From Desulfatibacillum alkenivorans DSM 16219 (GTDB taxonomy: Bacteria > Desulfobacterota > Desulfobacteria > Desulfobacterales > Desulfatibacillaceae): DNA of 64,000 nucleotides. The notes beneath the pieces are model-generated. The model was not told the DNA's origin, searched no databases, and worked only from the letters and a program-made list of their open reading frames with translations. The stretch's first letter is position 1; each line of letters opens with the position of its first letter. The DNA lies in the NCBI RefSeq assembly GCF_900142135.1, contig NZ_FQZU01000009.1:62001-126000 (forward strand), in the 5' to 3' direction. Below are positions 53,800 through 63,889 of the stretch, one piece after another. The position numbers and the translations under genes were made by a program.

Positions 53800-54369
53800 A
53801 TGAATATTGAAAGGTTGAAAAACATCGCCGGCGGAGAAAAGGGCTCCATCCTGATTTTGGCTTTGCTGGTCATGGTCGTCCTTTCTCTGTTGGGCGTTAC
53901 GGCCATGACCTCCTCCAGCACGGACATCTCCGTCGCTAAAAATCAGGACGTATACAACCGCAACTTTGCTTTGGCCGAGGCCGCCGCAAGGCTTGGCGCC
54001 CTGGCTTTGAAGAATAACCCATATGTCCCTCAAGAGGATGACCCCGCCTCGGTGGACGAATTCACAGACTCGGAAATGCCAGTCTGGATGTATAAGGGAA
54101 ACCAGTTTGAGGACTGGATCAAGCACCCCATTACCTGGACCCATAGTGTTGAAGAAAGAACCATCATGGGCGAGGTTGTTAAGTTCAAGGTTCGCTACGA
54201 CTCGAGCGGAGGCGGGGTTACCACTATTGACGCTACGGGGGACGATTTCATCACCCTGGAGAGGTACACGATTTTCGGGCGCTCCCATAATGACGGGGGA
54301 GAGGTGATCGTCCAACTCGGGTACCAGCTTGCAATGCTGCAGTCGGACAAGGACAAGCAGTCAGATTAA
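53800..54369 (+). CDS. pilX: Minor pilin PilX
   Basis: The gene encodes 189 residues from ATG 53800 behind GAGG; the frame starts earlier, overlapping pilV. The segment EKGSILILALLVMVVLSLLGVTAM is the GspK/PilX-type N-terminal helix, lacking the usual Glu5, followed by SSTDISVAKNQDVYNRNFALAEAA. The motif FALAEAA is a PilX hallmark. It is the last minor pilin before the PilY1-like gene. Confidence 0.82.
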   Translation: MNIERLKNIAGGEKGSILILALLVMVVLSLLGVTAMTSSSTDISVAKNQDVYNRNFALAEAAARLGALALKNNPYVPQEDDPASVDEFTDSEMPVWMYKGNQFEDWIKHPITWTHSVEERTIMGEVVKFKVRYDSSGGGVTTIDATGDDFITLERYTIFGRSHNDGGEVIVQLGYQLAMLQSDKDKQSD

Positions 54370-54423
54370 ATCGCAGACGGTCAGTGACTTTAGATAACAC
54401 CAGGAAAACCAGAGGTTGAAGAC

Positions 54424-57400
54424 ATGAATAAAACAGGAAAAAGTAAGAACCTACCGCTATCCCGCCTGACTTGGGGTCGGGTCTCCTGCCTGGTTCTCCT
54501 GGCTGTATTGGCGCTTGGAGCCGTTTTTACCCCCTCAAACGCCTTCTCCTGGGGGTGGGGCGGAAGCAACAACTTCTGGGTGACGGTTTATTTTGTCGAC
54601 CAGGATGACAACTACATCTGGGAAGGCAAGTTCCGCATTGAAACGGTCGCTGATTCGGACTGCGACTATGAACTGACGCGGGAATACTCCCCCGGGACGA
54701 CCGTCACGTACAACAGAGCCACCACATGCAACTATATTGTCCACTTTCCGGATATTCCCGGCTACGAAACCCCGGATCCCGAAACTGGGACGTGGCGGAG
54801 GAGAAACTCATACACCGTTTATGGAGAGTATGTGGAAATTCCGGATCGAACCACGTTTAACATGGACATTTCTCCGTGGCAGGCGGCTAACGGCGGCGCC
54901 CAATGGCGCATTAAAAAACTTTCCGGAACCAACTGCTCCTATGGCGACTCCGGCGACATCTCCGCCGGCCAATATACCTTTGACTGCCCGGTCGATACCC
55001 CGTGCACCTGCGATTATGAAGTGTCTCTGGTGGACGGCAGCTATTACGCAGCCCCCACCCAAATCACCTTCAATAACGGAACGAACACAATCACTGTCAA
55101 CGAGAGCGGCGGGGTTTTTCTGCTGGAGGACGTCCCTTCCAGCCTCAATACCTACGACCTCAGCGCGGTGTACTATGCAGACGCGGTCAGGGTCACGGCC
55201 GCTCTCGATCCTTCCACAGCCATAGACGCCGGCGCCCAATGGAAAGTGGTGCGGGAGGCGAGCGGATCCTGCCCCATCGCGGATTCCGGCTGGCTGGATT
55301 CCGGAGAGGAATATGTATTTAACGATATTACGGCTACCTGCAGCTACACCATCAAGTTTTCTGACCTCACGGATTGGATACCCCCTACGGAAGTCACTTA
55401 CAACTTCGTCCCCGGACCGAATGTCAATGACCTTGGAACCTTTACCTACGAGGCCCCCACGGGGGCTATTTGCGATGATTTTAACGACGGCTCCCTGGAT
55501 CCTCACTGGCGCTTTGTGGATAACACCAACTCCGGGGTGGCGGCGACCGTTCAGGAGACTAACGGGAAGATTTATATGTCCGGCCGGGGATCCAATCAGT
55601 TTTCCTCTGTGGATGAGTACGCGGCCCTGTACCTGACGAAAGTCGAGGGCGACTTTGAAGCCGTGGTGGAAATCGTCAACAAGAACTCCACCTCCGGCTA
55701 TTCCAAGTGCGGCCTCATGTTCCGTAACGACATCTCGGACTCCTACGACTCCTTGGGATACGCCTGTGTGGGTTTGACCGACTCCTACGGATTTTTCGCC
55801 TACTACGATTCCACCAATAACGGCATCCTCAATAACAGCTACACCAAAGGGTCGACAGTTTATCCCAGCTGGGTGAAGGTGGTGCGCACCGGCGACGTCT
55901 TCTCCTCATACTATTCCACCGACGGAACCAATTGGGTCTATATGCGCGATATGACCGTCAACACCGCCAATGATACGATCGATATCGGCATCTACCTGAC
56001 GGCCTATAACAGCGGGTCGACCAAATACGTGGAGTTCGACAACTTCTGCGTGACCGAAGCTGCGGAAAAGGTCCCCTTCACCGGTCTGATAGAGCCCGCA
56101 GGGGCCAGGGCCAACGCCCGGTGGAGGTTGTTCAATACGGACACGGGCCAGTGGGAAACCGATTGGCTGTCCCATAACGAAACCGCCATGGTCCTGGCGG
56201 ATAACACCTACAATGTCTACTGGAGCAATATTGACGGTTACCTGGAGCCTTCGCCCAATCCCACGACTTCGGTTTTTCTCGCTTCAGGCAGTACGGGAAA
56301 CTCTCAAACGGGTTATTACGCCTCTATTGTGACCACCTCAACCACAACGTTGACAACGGAGGCGTCCACAACCACGACGACAACCACAGCAGCTACCACG
56401 ACTACCACAACCACCACAATACCAGGGACCCTTTGCTTGTCGCTGGCGGACGTTCCCATGGAAACCCAGCTGCAGGCCGCCCCGGCCATGATCATGTTCG
56501 TTCTGGACGACTCCGGCAGTATGGACTGGTGTTTCATGACCGATGAAAGCGACGGCTTGTTTAGCAGCAGATACTACAACTGGTATATGTCCGATAATGG
56601 ATACGGCACAAAGTATCTGAGCGACGAAACGCAGTGGAAGGCCAAATATGCGGGCTACAACCACATGTATTACGACCCCATGTCAACCTATGATCCGTGG
56701 CCCAATTATAATAATGCAAATATTAATGCGCCCCAGTCCGACCCCACGAAAGCCACGCCGACTCTTGCTTTGGGCGACACCTATGTCACCGTGAATCTGG
56801 AGTATCTGGTGGACGATTTGGACGGATCACCGGACTTCACCTATACCGAGTCCAATGGCGCCTCTTTCGGGGTCTCGTCCAGTTCCCAGGCTATTATAGA
56901 CGACCATTACTTGTATTCCAACGCGAAGGGGGATTACGAGGTTGTATGGACGCCCACCAACCTGCCGGCGGGGGTTTACAATGTTTACGTAAACTGGGTG
57001 ACCTCTTCCGGCAGAGCCGATGACATTGTCTATACCATCAACCACGCAGGCGGGGCCACCGTCACGCCCAGTTACGACCAGTCCGTCAACGGCGGCAGCT
57101 GGCAGCCCCTGGTCGCTACGGACGGAACCGCCGAGTTCACGTTTTCGGGGGATCCCTCTGAAAACGTAACCCTGGCCTACTCGGTGACCACCAGCACCAC
57201 CAACAGGATTTGCGCCGACGCCGTTAAGTGGGTGCCTTCCACGGGCGTAACATCCGTGGACGTAAAAAATGCGCACTATTATACCTATTCCCCCTCAGAA
57301 AACGCCTACTATCTGGTTAATTTGAGCGGCGACAAGGAATACTATCGTTTTGGAAACAATGACACCAATTACGTCACGGAAGCCTCCATCATGCGGGACT

Positions 57401-60285
57401 ACAGCCCGCCTGACGACGTGATAGGCTACACGCCGCAAGGCGTGGAGAGAACCTACGAGGAGGAACTCCAGAACTTTGCGAATTGGTTCACCTATTACCG
57501 GAGACGCGAACTGGCCGCCAAAGCCGCCGTGTCCAACGTTATCGACGGCATGCAAGGCGTGCAAATTGGCCTGTATACAATCAACTCCTCCTCCCATCGC
57601 ATGGGCGTGACGTCGGTTAATGTCGCAAGCACGGATGCCGACGGAGTCACCACCTATACGGACAATTCCAGCAGCATCCTGACGATGCTGTATGATTCCC
57701 AAAGCAGCGGCGGCACCCCATTGCGCCTTGGGTTGAAAAACGTCGGCGCCTATTATCATGAAGACGAAACAGCCAGTACTCTCGGGTCGGGCACACCCTA
57801 CGCCCAATCCGCAGAGGGAGGCGATTGCCAGCAGGCCTTTGCCATTGTCATGACCGACGGCTACTGGAACGGGAGCAGCCCCAGCGTCGGCAACCAGGAC
57901 GGGGGCGAAGGAGCGCCTTTCGCGGACTCCTATAGCGACACTCTGGCAGACGTGGCCATGAAGTATTACAAGAATGACTTGTCATCCAACAGAAGCGACC
58001 AGGTTCCCACCAGCTTCACGGATAAGGCGACCTATCAGCACATGGTCACCTACTCCATTTCCTTTGGAGTCACCGGAACTCTAAACCCGGATGACTTCGA
58101 CCTGTATAACAGCAACCCAAGCGCCAGGGTTTACCCCACGTGGCCCAATCCGACCTCTGCTGAAAAGGCAAAGATCGACGATATGTGGCATGCGGCGGTC
58201 AACGGCAGGGGCGAGTTTCTTTCCGCGGCCAATCCCACGGAACTGGTGGACTCCCTCCAGGCTCTCCTCCAAGATGTGGTCTCCCGCATCGGGTCTGGCG
58301 CATCGGTCTCCGTTAACGGCGAGGAACTGAGCGCAGACACCCTGACCTTCCAGTCCAGTTACTCCGTGGACGGTTGGACCGGCGACCTGCAGGCCTACAC
58401 CCTGGATGCGAATACCGCCGCCATCAACATGGACACCGCCGTGTGGTCCACCCAGGATTGGCTGGATGATGCAAACTGGAATACGGACAGGATAATCGCA
58501 ACCTATACAGGAACCTCAAGCGTGCCTTTCCGCTGGACCGACATTTCCGCCTATATGCAAACCCTCATTCTCGATGAGGACACATTGAACTTTGTCAGAG
58601 GCGACGACTCCAATGAGGTGCATAACGGAGGCTCTTTCAGGGACAGGAACCATAAAATGGGAGACCTTGTACACTCGGCGCCCAGGTTCTTTAACGACAC
58701 CCTGTTCGTGGGCGGAAACGACGGCATGCTTCACGCCGTGAATTCCAACACGGGCGCGGAAGCGTGGGCTTATGTGCCGCTTCACGTGTTCCATAACCTG
58801 TACGCGCTGTCGGACGTCAACTACTCCCACCAGTTCTATGTGGACCTCACCCCAAGCGTTCGCTCGGCGGGAAGCACCGACCTGCTGGTTGGGGGCCTGG
58901 GCAAGGGCGGGAAAGGCTACTTCTGCATTGACATAACCAATGCCGATTCCATTGCCACGGAGGCCGAACTGGCGGACTCCGTGTTGTGGGAATACCCCCG
59001 CACCAACACGCCTGCTGCGGATGTAGCGGACGTAGGCTACAGCTTTAGCCTGGGTTATATAATAAGGACCACGCAAGGCTGGAGCGTGATTTTCGGCAAC
59101 GGCTACTCCAGCCCCGATCAGAGCGCGGTTCTTTTCATCCTGGACGCCATGACAGGCGAACTGATCCGTAAAATCGACACTGGCACGGCGGGAACCTGCA
59201 ACGGCCTTTCCACCCCCTTGCCCGTGGATAGGGATTTCAACGGCGTGGTCGACGCAGCTTACGCCGGCGACTTGAAAGGCAATCTCTGGAAGTTCGACCT
59301 TTCCAGCGCCGATCCCAACGCCTGGGGCGTTGCGTTCTCCAGCGGCTCGGCGTCCAAACCGATGATTTCCGTCTCCGGTCCCGGTGGAACCGAACAGCCC
59401 ATTACCACAGCGCCCGTCGCCATAGCTCATTGCGACAGCACGCTTCCCGGCTACCTGGTCATGTTCGGCACGGGCAAGTACCTGGGCGACACGGACTTTA
59501 CCAACTCCGACACCCAGACCCTTTACTGCGTCTGGGATTTCACCGACGATACAGGGCTGTACTACGGCGATCTTAACAACGCCACCGGCGCGGTTTCCAA
59601 CAGCTCGGCCGTGCTGGTGGAACAAACCGAGGACGAATGGGTCTCCGACGGCGCCAACGAGTATCGCGTTATGTCCGAAAATGAAATTACCTGGGCTACT
59701 GCAAACGCGGACGGCGAATATGTGGTCACCAATTGCGGCTGGTATTTTAACCTGCCTATTTCCAAAGAGCGGATTATCACCGAGTTGACCCTCAGCTCCG
59801 GCACCTTGACAGTCATTACCACCATTCCCAAGGACTCCCAATGCTCCGCGGGCGGCGAATCCATGCTGATGCAGCTCGACCCGTGTACGGGCACTAACTT
59901 TGACTCGCCCCGTGCGGATATCAACGGGGACGGCCTCATAAACATAGATGACATGGTTGAAATTACCAAAGACGACGGAAGCACCGAAAAAGTGGCTCCT
60001 GCCGGCGTTAAAGTAAACGGCCGCATCTATCCTCCGGTTTACGTCACCATACCGGATTACGACGAGGACGGCGCCAACATCGGCGACGACACCTCCGATG
60101 ATGATGACGGCTCAACCGGGGATGACGAAGCCGATGACGTGGGCGACGGTTTCGGCGACACGGAATTCAAAGATTCCGATCAGAACGTAAAGAGCGAGAT
60201 GGCCAACACCCAGGATAAGGACATCCACCAGAGACTTGTCTCAGGCGATAATACGGGCATACTCTTCTGGATGGAAGTGGAATAA
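54424..60285 (+). CDS. pilY1: PilY1-like type IV pilus tip adhesin, giant multidomain
   Basis: This is a 1953-residue exported protein. In order: signal peptide (1-41); three related ~75-90-residue beta repeats with the pattern GAQW(R/K) (about 52-135, 147-235, 257-335); a concanavalin/DUF1349-like domain (about 349-546); a fourth repeat (552-625); a threonine-rich linker (638-669); a von Willebrand A start with MIDAS DDSGS (695-699); a golvesin-like domain (about 800-940); the rest of the VWA (about 1010-1260); the PilC/PilY1 beta-propeller (about 1285-1800) with calcium loop DRDFNGVVDAAYAGDLKGN near 1602; a dockerin-like DINGDGLINIDD loop (about 1833); and an Asp-rich tail (1878-1915). It should sit at the pilus tip and bind surfaces or cells. 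Confidence 0.9.
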   Translation: MNKTGKSKNLPLSRLTWGRVSCLVLLAVLALGAVFTPSNAFSWGWGGSNNFWVTVYFVDQDDNYIWEGKFRIETVADSDCDYELTREYSPGTTVTYNRATTCNYIVHFPDIPGYETPDPETGTWRRRNSYTVYGEYVEIPDRTTFNMDISPWQAANGGAQWRIKKLSGTNCSYGDSGDISAGQYTFDCPVDTPCTCDYEVSLVDGSYYAAPTQITFNNGTNTITVNESGGVFLLEDVPSSLNTYDLSAVYYADAVRVTAALDPSTAIDAGAQWKVVREASGSCPIADSGWLDSGEEYVFNDITATCSYTIKFSDLTDWIPPTEVTYNFVPGPNVNDLGTFTYEAPTGAICDDFNDGSLDPHWRFVDNTNSGVAATVQETNGKIYMSGRGSNQFSSVDEYAALYLTKVEGDFEAVVEIVNKNSTSGYSKCGLMFRNDISDSYDSLGYACVGLTDSYGFFAYYDSTNNGILNNSYTKGSTVYPSWVKVVRTGDVFSSYYSTDGTNWVYMRDMTVNTANDTIDIGIYLTAYNSGSTKYVEFDNFCVTEAAEKVPFTGLIEPAGARANARWRLFNTDTGQWETDWLSHNETAMVLADNTYNVYWSNIDGYLEPSPNPTTSVFLASGSTGNSQTGYYASIVTTSTTTLTTEASTTTTTTTAATTTTTTTTIPGTLCLSLADVPMETQLQAAPAMIMFVLDDSGSMDWCFMTDESDGLFSSRYYNWYMSDNGYGTKYLSDETQWKAKYAGYNHMYYDPMSTYDPWPNYNNANINAPQSDPTKATPTLALGDTYVTVNLEYLVDDLDGSPDFTYTESNGASFGVSSSSQAIIDDHYLYSNAKGDYEVVWTPTNLPAGVYNVYVNWVTSSGRADDIVYTINHAGGATVTPSYDQSVNGGSWQPLVATDGTAEFTFSGDPSENVTLAYSVTTSTTNRICADAVKWVPSTGVTSVDVKNAHYYTYSPSENAYYLVNLSGDKEYYRFGNNDTNYVTEASIMRDYSPPDDVIGYTPQGVERTYEEELQNFANWFTYYRRRELAAKAAVSNVIDGMQGVQIGLYTINSSSHRMGVTSVNVASTDADGVTTYTDNSSSILTMLYDSQSSGGTPLRLGLKNVGAYYHEDETASTLGSGTPYAQSAEGGDCQQAFAIVMTDGYWNGSSPSVGNQDGGEGAPFADSYSDTLADVAMKYYKNDLSSNRSDQVPTSFTDKATYQHMVTYSISFGVTGTLNPDDFDLYNSNPSARVYPTWPNPTSAEKAKIDDMWHAAVNGRGEFLSAANPTELVDSLQALLQDVVSRIGSGASVSVNGEELSADTLTFQSSYSVDGWTGDLQAYTLDANTAAINMDTAVWSTQDWLDDANWNTDRIIATYTGTSSVPFRWTDISAYMQTLILDEDTLNFVRGDDSNEVHNGGSFRDRNHKMGDLVHSAPRFFNDTLFVGGNDGMLHAVNSNTGAEAWAYVPLHVFHNLYALSDVNYSHQFYVDLTPSVRSAGSTDLLVGGLGKGGKGYFCIDITNADSIATEAELADSVLWEYPRTNTPAADVADVGYSFSLGYIIRTTQGWSVIFGNGYSSPDQSAVLFILDAMTGELIRKIDTGTAGTCNGLSTPLPVDRDFNGVVDAAYAGDLKGNLWKFDLSSADPNAWGVAFSSGSASKPMISVSGPGGTEQPITTAPVAIAHCDSTLPGYLVMFGTGKYLGDTDFTNSDTQTLYCVWDFTDDTGLYYGDLNNATGAVSNSSAVLVEQTEDEWVSDGANEYRVMSENEITWATANADGEYVVTNCGWYFNLPISKERIITELTLSSGTLTVITTIPKDSQCSAGGESMLMQLDPCTGTNFDSPRADINGDGLINIDDMVEITKDDGSTEKVAPAGVKVNGRIYPPVYVTIPDYDEDGANIGDDTSDDDDGSTGDDEADDVGDGFGDTEFKDSDQNVKSEMANTQDKDIHQRLVSGDNTGILFWMEVE

Positions 60286-60311
60286 CAGGTCAAACCTGGT
60301 CTATAAAAAAG

Positions 60312-60334
60312 GGCGGGGCCATGCCCCGCCTCTT
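60312..60334 (+). terminator. Hairpin between pilY1 and the next gene
   Basis: GGCGGGGC-CAT-GCCCCGCC is a perfect 8-bp stem 26 bases after the pilY1 stop, followed by TCTTG. The T tract is poor, so it may only weaken transcription or protect mRNA ends. Confidence 0.5.
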
Positions 60335-60357
60335 GGGCAAGGCCCATGGAGAACATT

Positions 60358-60765
60358 ATGAAAGCAACCAACCTGAAAACCATTGTGAGGATGACAACTG
60401 CCGTCGCTCTTTTACTCTTTGCAGCGGGAGTCCTGCCTGCTTCCGTTCTCGCCGGCGCAACCACCGGCGAAGGCGCCAACGCCATTCTGGACGTACCCAA
60501 AGTGTACAGTCAAACCGCTGTGGAGCAAGGCCTGAAAGAAAGCAGAGGCATCCCCTGGTTCAACGGCACGGGTGTGATTGACAAAATCGTGGAGAACGGC
60601 TTTGTGGTGGACGATATGACCCTGGTGGGAACCAACGTGGATTTCAGGTCCGAAGCCACGGGCCAGCCCATCGCCTCCTCGTTTTTCAAACCCGGCGCCA
60701 AAGTGGGGTTCGTCCTTAACTCCAAAAATATCCTGACTTCTTTGTGGCTGTTAAAAGAACAATAA
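60358..60765 (+). CDS. Small exported protein of unknown function
   Basis: The gene encodes 135 residues from ATG 60358 behind GGAG (ATG 60346 is an alternative). The signal peptide is about 31 residues (cut near VLAGA). The mature part resembles a compact beta domain (GTGVIDKIVENGFVVDDMTLVG, PGAKVGFVLNSKNILTSLWL), similar in style to small beta-barrel proteins. I do not recognise the family. It follows the pilY1 gene in the same direction and could belong to the pilus operon. Confidence 0.7.
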   Translation: MKATNLKTIVRMTTAVALLLFAAGVLPASVLAGATTGEGANAILDVPKVYSQTAVEQGLKESRGIPWFNGTGVIDKIVENGFVVDDMTLVGTNVDFRSEATGQPIASSFFKPGAKVGFVLNSKNILTSLWLLKEQ

Positions 60766-60795
60766 GAAGCACCATAAAAAATCTTGCCTATAAGT

Positions 60796-60825
60796 ATATG
60801 GCCCTATACTATTAGGGCCATATTA
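60796..60825 (+). terminator. Terminator after the small exported protein
   Basis: The stem ATATGGCCCT (60796-60805) / AGGGCCATAT (60814-60823) is perfect and followed by TATATTAT. It lies about 30 bases after the stop and likely ends the pilus transcription unit. Confidence 0.65.
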
Positions 60826-60865
60826 TATTATGCGCATTGATATTGAATTCCAAAAGGAGCCCTGA

Positions 60866-61396
60866 ATGAAACTGATAAAAGCTCTTATCATTGCAGGCGT
60901 TGTTTTTTCTCTGGCGCCTTGCGCCTGCTGGGCGGAGTTCTACCGGTACAAGGATGCAAGCGGCGCCTGGGTCTATACGGACAACATAATGGAGGTTCCC
61001 GCCGACCAAAGGCCCAAGACCTATGAAGGCGTCACGGATAATTTGTCCGATTCGGAAAAAGCGAAATTAAAGGCCGAAAAAGCCGCCAGAGCGGCAAAAC
61101 GCCGCGCAAAACGCCATAGCTTTCCTTCCACCGTTTCCTCCGATACGGATAGGGCGTATGCGGATTTAAAAGCCGAAGAGGACGCCTTGACGGAAATGGG
61201 AAAAGACCTGAAAGCCGAGCAGGAGGCGCTGGGGCGGTTAAGAGCCGAAGCAAAGACTCAGGAGGAGCGGGACGCCATCAACCTTAAAATGGCCGCCTTG
61301 AATAAGAAAATCCAGCAGTACGAAAAGCAACGGCAGGATTACATCAAAAAAGTCGATGTATACAACCGCATGCTTCAGAAAAAAATCGACGATTAG
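60866..61396 (+). CDS. DUF4124-domain exported coiled-coil protein
   Basis: This 176-residue protein is preceded by AAAGGAG. A signal peptide (about 23 residues, ending CWAEF) is followed by FYRYKDASGAWVYTDN, the DUF4124 signature. A basic segment (KRRAKRH) and a long charged coiled coil rich in Ala/Glu/Lys (about residues 90-170) complete it. Its role is unknown; DUF4124 proteins are envelope-associated. Confidence 0.8.
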   Translation: MKLIKALIIAGVVFSLAPCACWAEFYRYKDASGAWVYTDNIMEVPADQRPKTYEGVTDNLSDSEKAKLKAEKAARAAKRRAKRHSFPSTVSSDTDRAYADLKAEEDALTEMGKDLKAEQEALGRLRAEAKTQEERDAINLKMAALNKKIQQYEKQRQDYIKKVDVYNRMLQKKIDD

Positions 61397-61402
61397 CAGC
61401 GC

Positions 61403-62110
61403 CTAAGACAAAGGCTTTCCAAGAGCGCGCATTATGGCTTGCATATCCTGCCATACTGCGCGTTTTTTTTTCGGAGCTGTCAATAACTCCCGGGGATGAA
61501 AGGTGGGCATAACCCGCATGCCCAGGTAAGGTTGAAACTGGCCGCGGACTCGGGAGTAGGGCAGGTCCTGCTTTAAAATAGCCTCCGCCGTTATCTGGCC
61601 GAAGGCGCAAATAACCTGGGGCCTGACTGCTTCCACCTGTTTTCTGAAAAATCGGGAGCACGCCCGCAAACACTCAGGGGCAGGCAATTCCCCTTCTGGC
61701 ACGGGGCATTTCACCAGATTGCATAGGTACACATCGTCCCGGGTCATTCCCATGGCCTTGAGGATATTGTCCAGCAAACCCCCGACTTCGCCCTGAAAAG
61801 GCAGGCCCGCTTTGCTCTCTTCCATTCCCGGCGCAATGCCCGCCAGCATAAGGGGGGACTCCGGGTCGCCTTGCGCGAATACGCCGTTTATGCGGCCCTT
61901 GTGCAAAGGGCACTCCGTACAGCTAAGCGCTTCCGCCTCCAAACCAGCGCCGGCCGCCTTAGGCCCTGATCCTTTTTGGTGAAATCCTTGCTTTAGAAGA
62001 GCCTGAGTCTCCTGGCTGCAATCAAACCCGGCGATTCCCTGGCCGGACAATAAACGCAAATGCTTGGCTATGGATTGGGCGATTTCAGCAACGGAAACCT
62101 GAGCAGCCAT
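61403..62110 (-). CDS. Family 4 uracil-DNA glycosylase
   Basis: The gene encodes 235 residues from ATG 62110, overlapping the coaBC stop by one base. Iron-sulfur cysteines begin at CTECPLHKGR. Further motifs are GIAPGMEESKAGLPFQGEVGGLL (catalytic region) and MPTFHPRELL (second active-site motif). Family 4 enzymes carry a [4Fe-4S] cluster and remove uracil from DNA. An N-terminal extension of about 80 residues precedes the catalytic domain. Confidence 0.88.
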   Translation of the reverse strand: MAAQVSVAEIAQSIAKHLRLLSGQGIAGFDCSQETQALLKQGFHQKGSGPKAAGAGLEAEALSCTECPLHKGRINGVFAQGDPESPLMLAGIAPGMEESKAGLPFQGEVGGLLDNILKAMGMTRDDVYLCNLVKCPVPEGELPAPECLRACSRFFRKQVEAVRPQVICAFGQITAEAILKQDLPYSRVRGQFQPYLGMRVMPTFHPRELLTAPKKKRAVWQDMQAIMRALGKPLS

Positions 62111-63327
62111 CAGGAGACCCCGCATTCAGGCAGAAAATCCGTAGCCTTGTCCAGGATTGCGTGGGCCGCAGCCTCCTTGCTCATCAGCCCCAGGGTTTCA
62201 GAGGCGCCTCCGCACGAAAAGCAGGTAATTTTATTGGTGTCCGCCCCAAATCCGGAGTCGCTGGGGCCGATCAGGTTTGCAGCGATCATGTCCAGGTTCT
62301 TTTTCCGCAGCTTCTCCTGGGCGTGGGCGGTTAATTTTTCAGTCTCTGCAGCAAAGCCGATTAAAACCATTTTCCCTTTTCTCTTGCCCAGCTCCAATAA
62401 AATATCGGGGTTGGGAACAAGATCCAAGGTCATGCAATCGCCGGTCTTTTTAATTTTCTGTTCGGCTTCCGTTTCACAACGATAATCCCCCACTGCAGCG
62501 GTCTTGATGACGATGTCCGCACGCTCCGCCTGAGCCAGGACCACCTCGGCCATTTCCAGGGCAGTCATGACTTGATGGATTTCAACATTTTCGGGAGGAC
62601 TGATGCTTACAGGGCCTGTTACAAGGATTACCTTGGCGCCGCGATGCTCCGCCGCCCTGGCTATGGCGTAGCCCATTTTACCCGTAGACGGATTGCTGAT
62701 ATATCGGACAGGGTCGATGGGCTCCCTGGTGGGCCCGGCGGAAACCAGCACGCACTTGCCTTTCAGGTCCTGCTTGGTCAACAGCTTCATTAGTCTGTCG
62801 GCGATTTTTTCAGGATCGGGAAGCCTGCCAGGACCTGTGTCGCCGCAGGCCAAAAATCCCGCGCCGGGCGCCATCACGGAAAATCCGTGCGATCCCAATT
62901 TGGCCAGGTTCTCCTGGACAATAGAGTTTTCGAACATCTTGGTGTTCATGGCCGGACAAACCAGCTTGGGGCAAACCGCCGCCAACACCAGGGTGGACAA
63001 TGGGTCGTCCGCAATGCCGTGGGCCATTTTTCCAATAATGTTGGCCGTGGCGGGAGCGATGATCAAAGCGTCCGCTTCCTGCGCCCAGGCCACATGGCGG
63101 ATGGAGTTGTCCTCGTCTTGCTGCCACATGTCCGTATAGACAGGCTGCTCGGTCAGGGCCTGAAAGGTGGCCGGACCCACGAATTGCTGGGCGCTTCGGG
63201 TCATGACAACGCGTACAAGAGCGCCCGCCGTGGTTAAAATCCGGACAAGCTCCACGCTTTTGTACGCAGCAATGCCGCCGGAGACGCCAAGAACAATGGT
63301 TTTGCCAGCCAAGGGGCTATGGTACAC
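62110..63327 (-). CDS. coaBC: Phosphopantothenoylcysteine decarboxylase/synthetase CoaBC
   Basis: The gene encodes 405 residues from GTG 63327, chosen for AGGAGG 7 bases upstream; the frame is open further. The N-terminal flavoprotein CoaC domain has [11 protein letters not shown], the substrate motif PAMNTKM and the Cys segment [11 protein letters not shown]. The C-terminal CoaB domain starts near [17 protein letters not shown] with STGKMGYA. It performs two steps of coenzyme A synthesis. Its stop overlaps the glycosylase start. Confidence 0.95.
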   Translation of the reverse strand: MYHSPLAGKTIVLGVSGGIAAYKSVELVRILTTAGALVRVVMTRSAQQFVGPATFQALTEQPVYTDMWQQDEDNSIRHVAWAQEADALIIAPATANIIGKMAHGIADDPLSTLVLAAVCPKLVCPAMNTKMFENSIVQENLAKLGSHGFSVMAPGAGFLACGDTGPGRLPDPEKIADRLMKLLTKQDLKGKCVLVSAGPTREPIDPVRYISNPSTGKMGYAIARAAEHRGAKVILVTGPVSISPPENVEIHQVMTALEMAEVVLAQAERADIVIKTAAVGDYRCETEAEQKIKKTGDCMTLDLVPNPDILLELGKRKGKMVLIGFAAETEKLTAHAQEKLRKKNLDMIAANLIGPSDSGFGADTNKITCFSCGGASETLGLMSKEAAAHAILDKATDFLPECGVS

Positions 63328-63337
63328 GATGACCCTC

Positions 63338-63841
63338 CTATTCAGCCAAGCCCGACTCCTTGAGCAGACCGGCGCCAGGGGCCATTTCACTGCCTGGGGC
63401 AACCCACACCTCCAAGTTGGTGGTGATGGACGTTCCGCGGATAGTGATTACGCAGGTGCGGTTTTCCTTCCTGAAAAGCATGAGGGTCCTGGGCGTTCTC
63501 ACGACGCTCACCAGCGCCCAGTTGTCCTTGATCATGTTATTTTCAAAAAACGCCACCAGGGAATTCACTTCAACCCTGCCGGTCAGGACCAGCACCCCGG
63601 CGGAAATTCCGGAAGCCCGGTACACAAAGCAATTGTCCTTGTCCAGCTTAAGCTCCTGAGGAATCAGGACGTCGTCAAAATCATAATAAACAGGGGACGG
63701 CTCAGGCGGAGACGGTGCTACGGAGCCTGATGATCCTCCGTTTTCAAAATTCATGGATTTACATGCTGATGCAGAAAAAAGGATTGCCAGAACGAGCGCC
63801 AGAAGAAGAATGCCGTGTTGAAAACCTTGCTTCCGTATCAT
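63338..63841 (-). CDS. Lipoprotein of unknown function
   Basis: This 167-residue protein is preceded by GGAGG. Lipobox SASAC (Cys about residue 27) is followed by a Pro/Ser-rich spacer ([11 protein letters not shown]). A domain with [45 protein letters not shown] and [12 protein letters not shown] follows. This is an uncharacterised family seen in anaerobic deltaproteobacteria, by my recollection only. It lies 10 bases upstream of coaBC, so the genes share an operon. Confidence 0.75.
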   Translation of the reverse strand: MIRKQGFQHGILLLALVLAILFSASACKSMNFENGGSSGSVAPSPPEPSPVYYDFDDVLIPQELKLDKDNCFVYRASGISAGVLVLTGRVEVNSLVAFFENNMIKDNWALVSVVRTPRTLMLFRKENRTCVITIRGTSITTNLEVWVAPGSEMAPGAGLLKESGLAE

Positions 63842-63869
63842 GGTAGAACCTCCGCGCTTTTTTAATTGA

Positions 63870-63889
63870 GGGAGCCGGTTTAGGCTCCC
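63870..63889. repeat. Short inverted repeat in the leader of the lipoprotein gene
   Basis: GGGAGCC-6-GGCTCCC (7-bp perfect stem) lies 29 bases upstream of the lipoprotein start on the minus strand. No T tract follows on either side, so it is not a normal terminator. The last 110 bases of the window show no gene. Confidence 0.5.

Noticed and set aside
58516-59841. Minus-strand open frame (441 codons) opposite pilY1
   Set aside because: Antisense of the PilY1 propeller region; no start signal or family motif.
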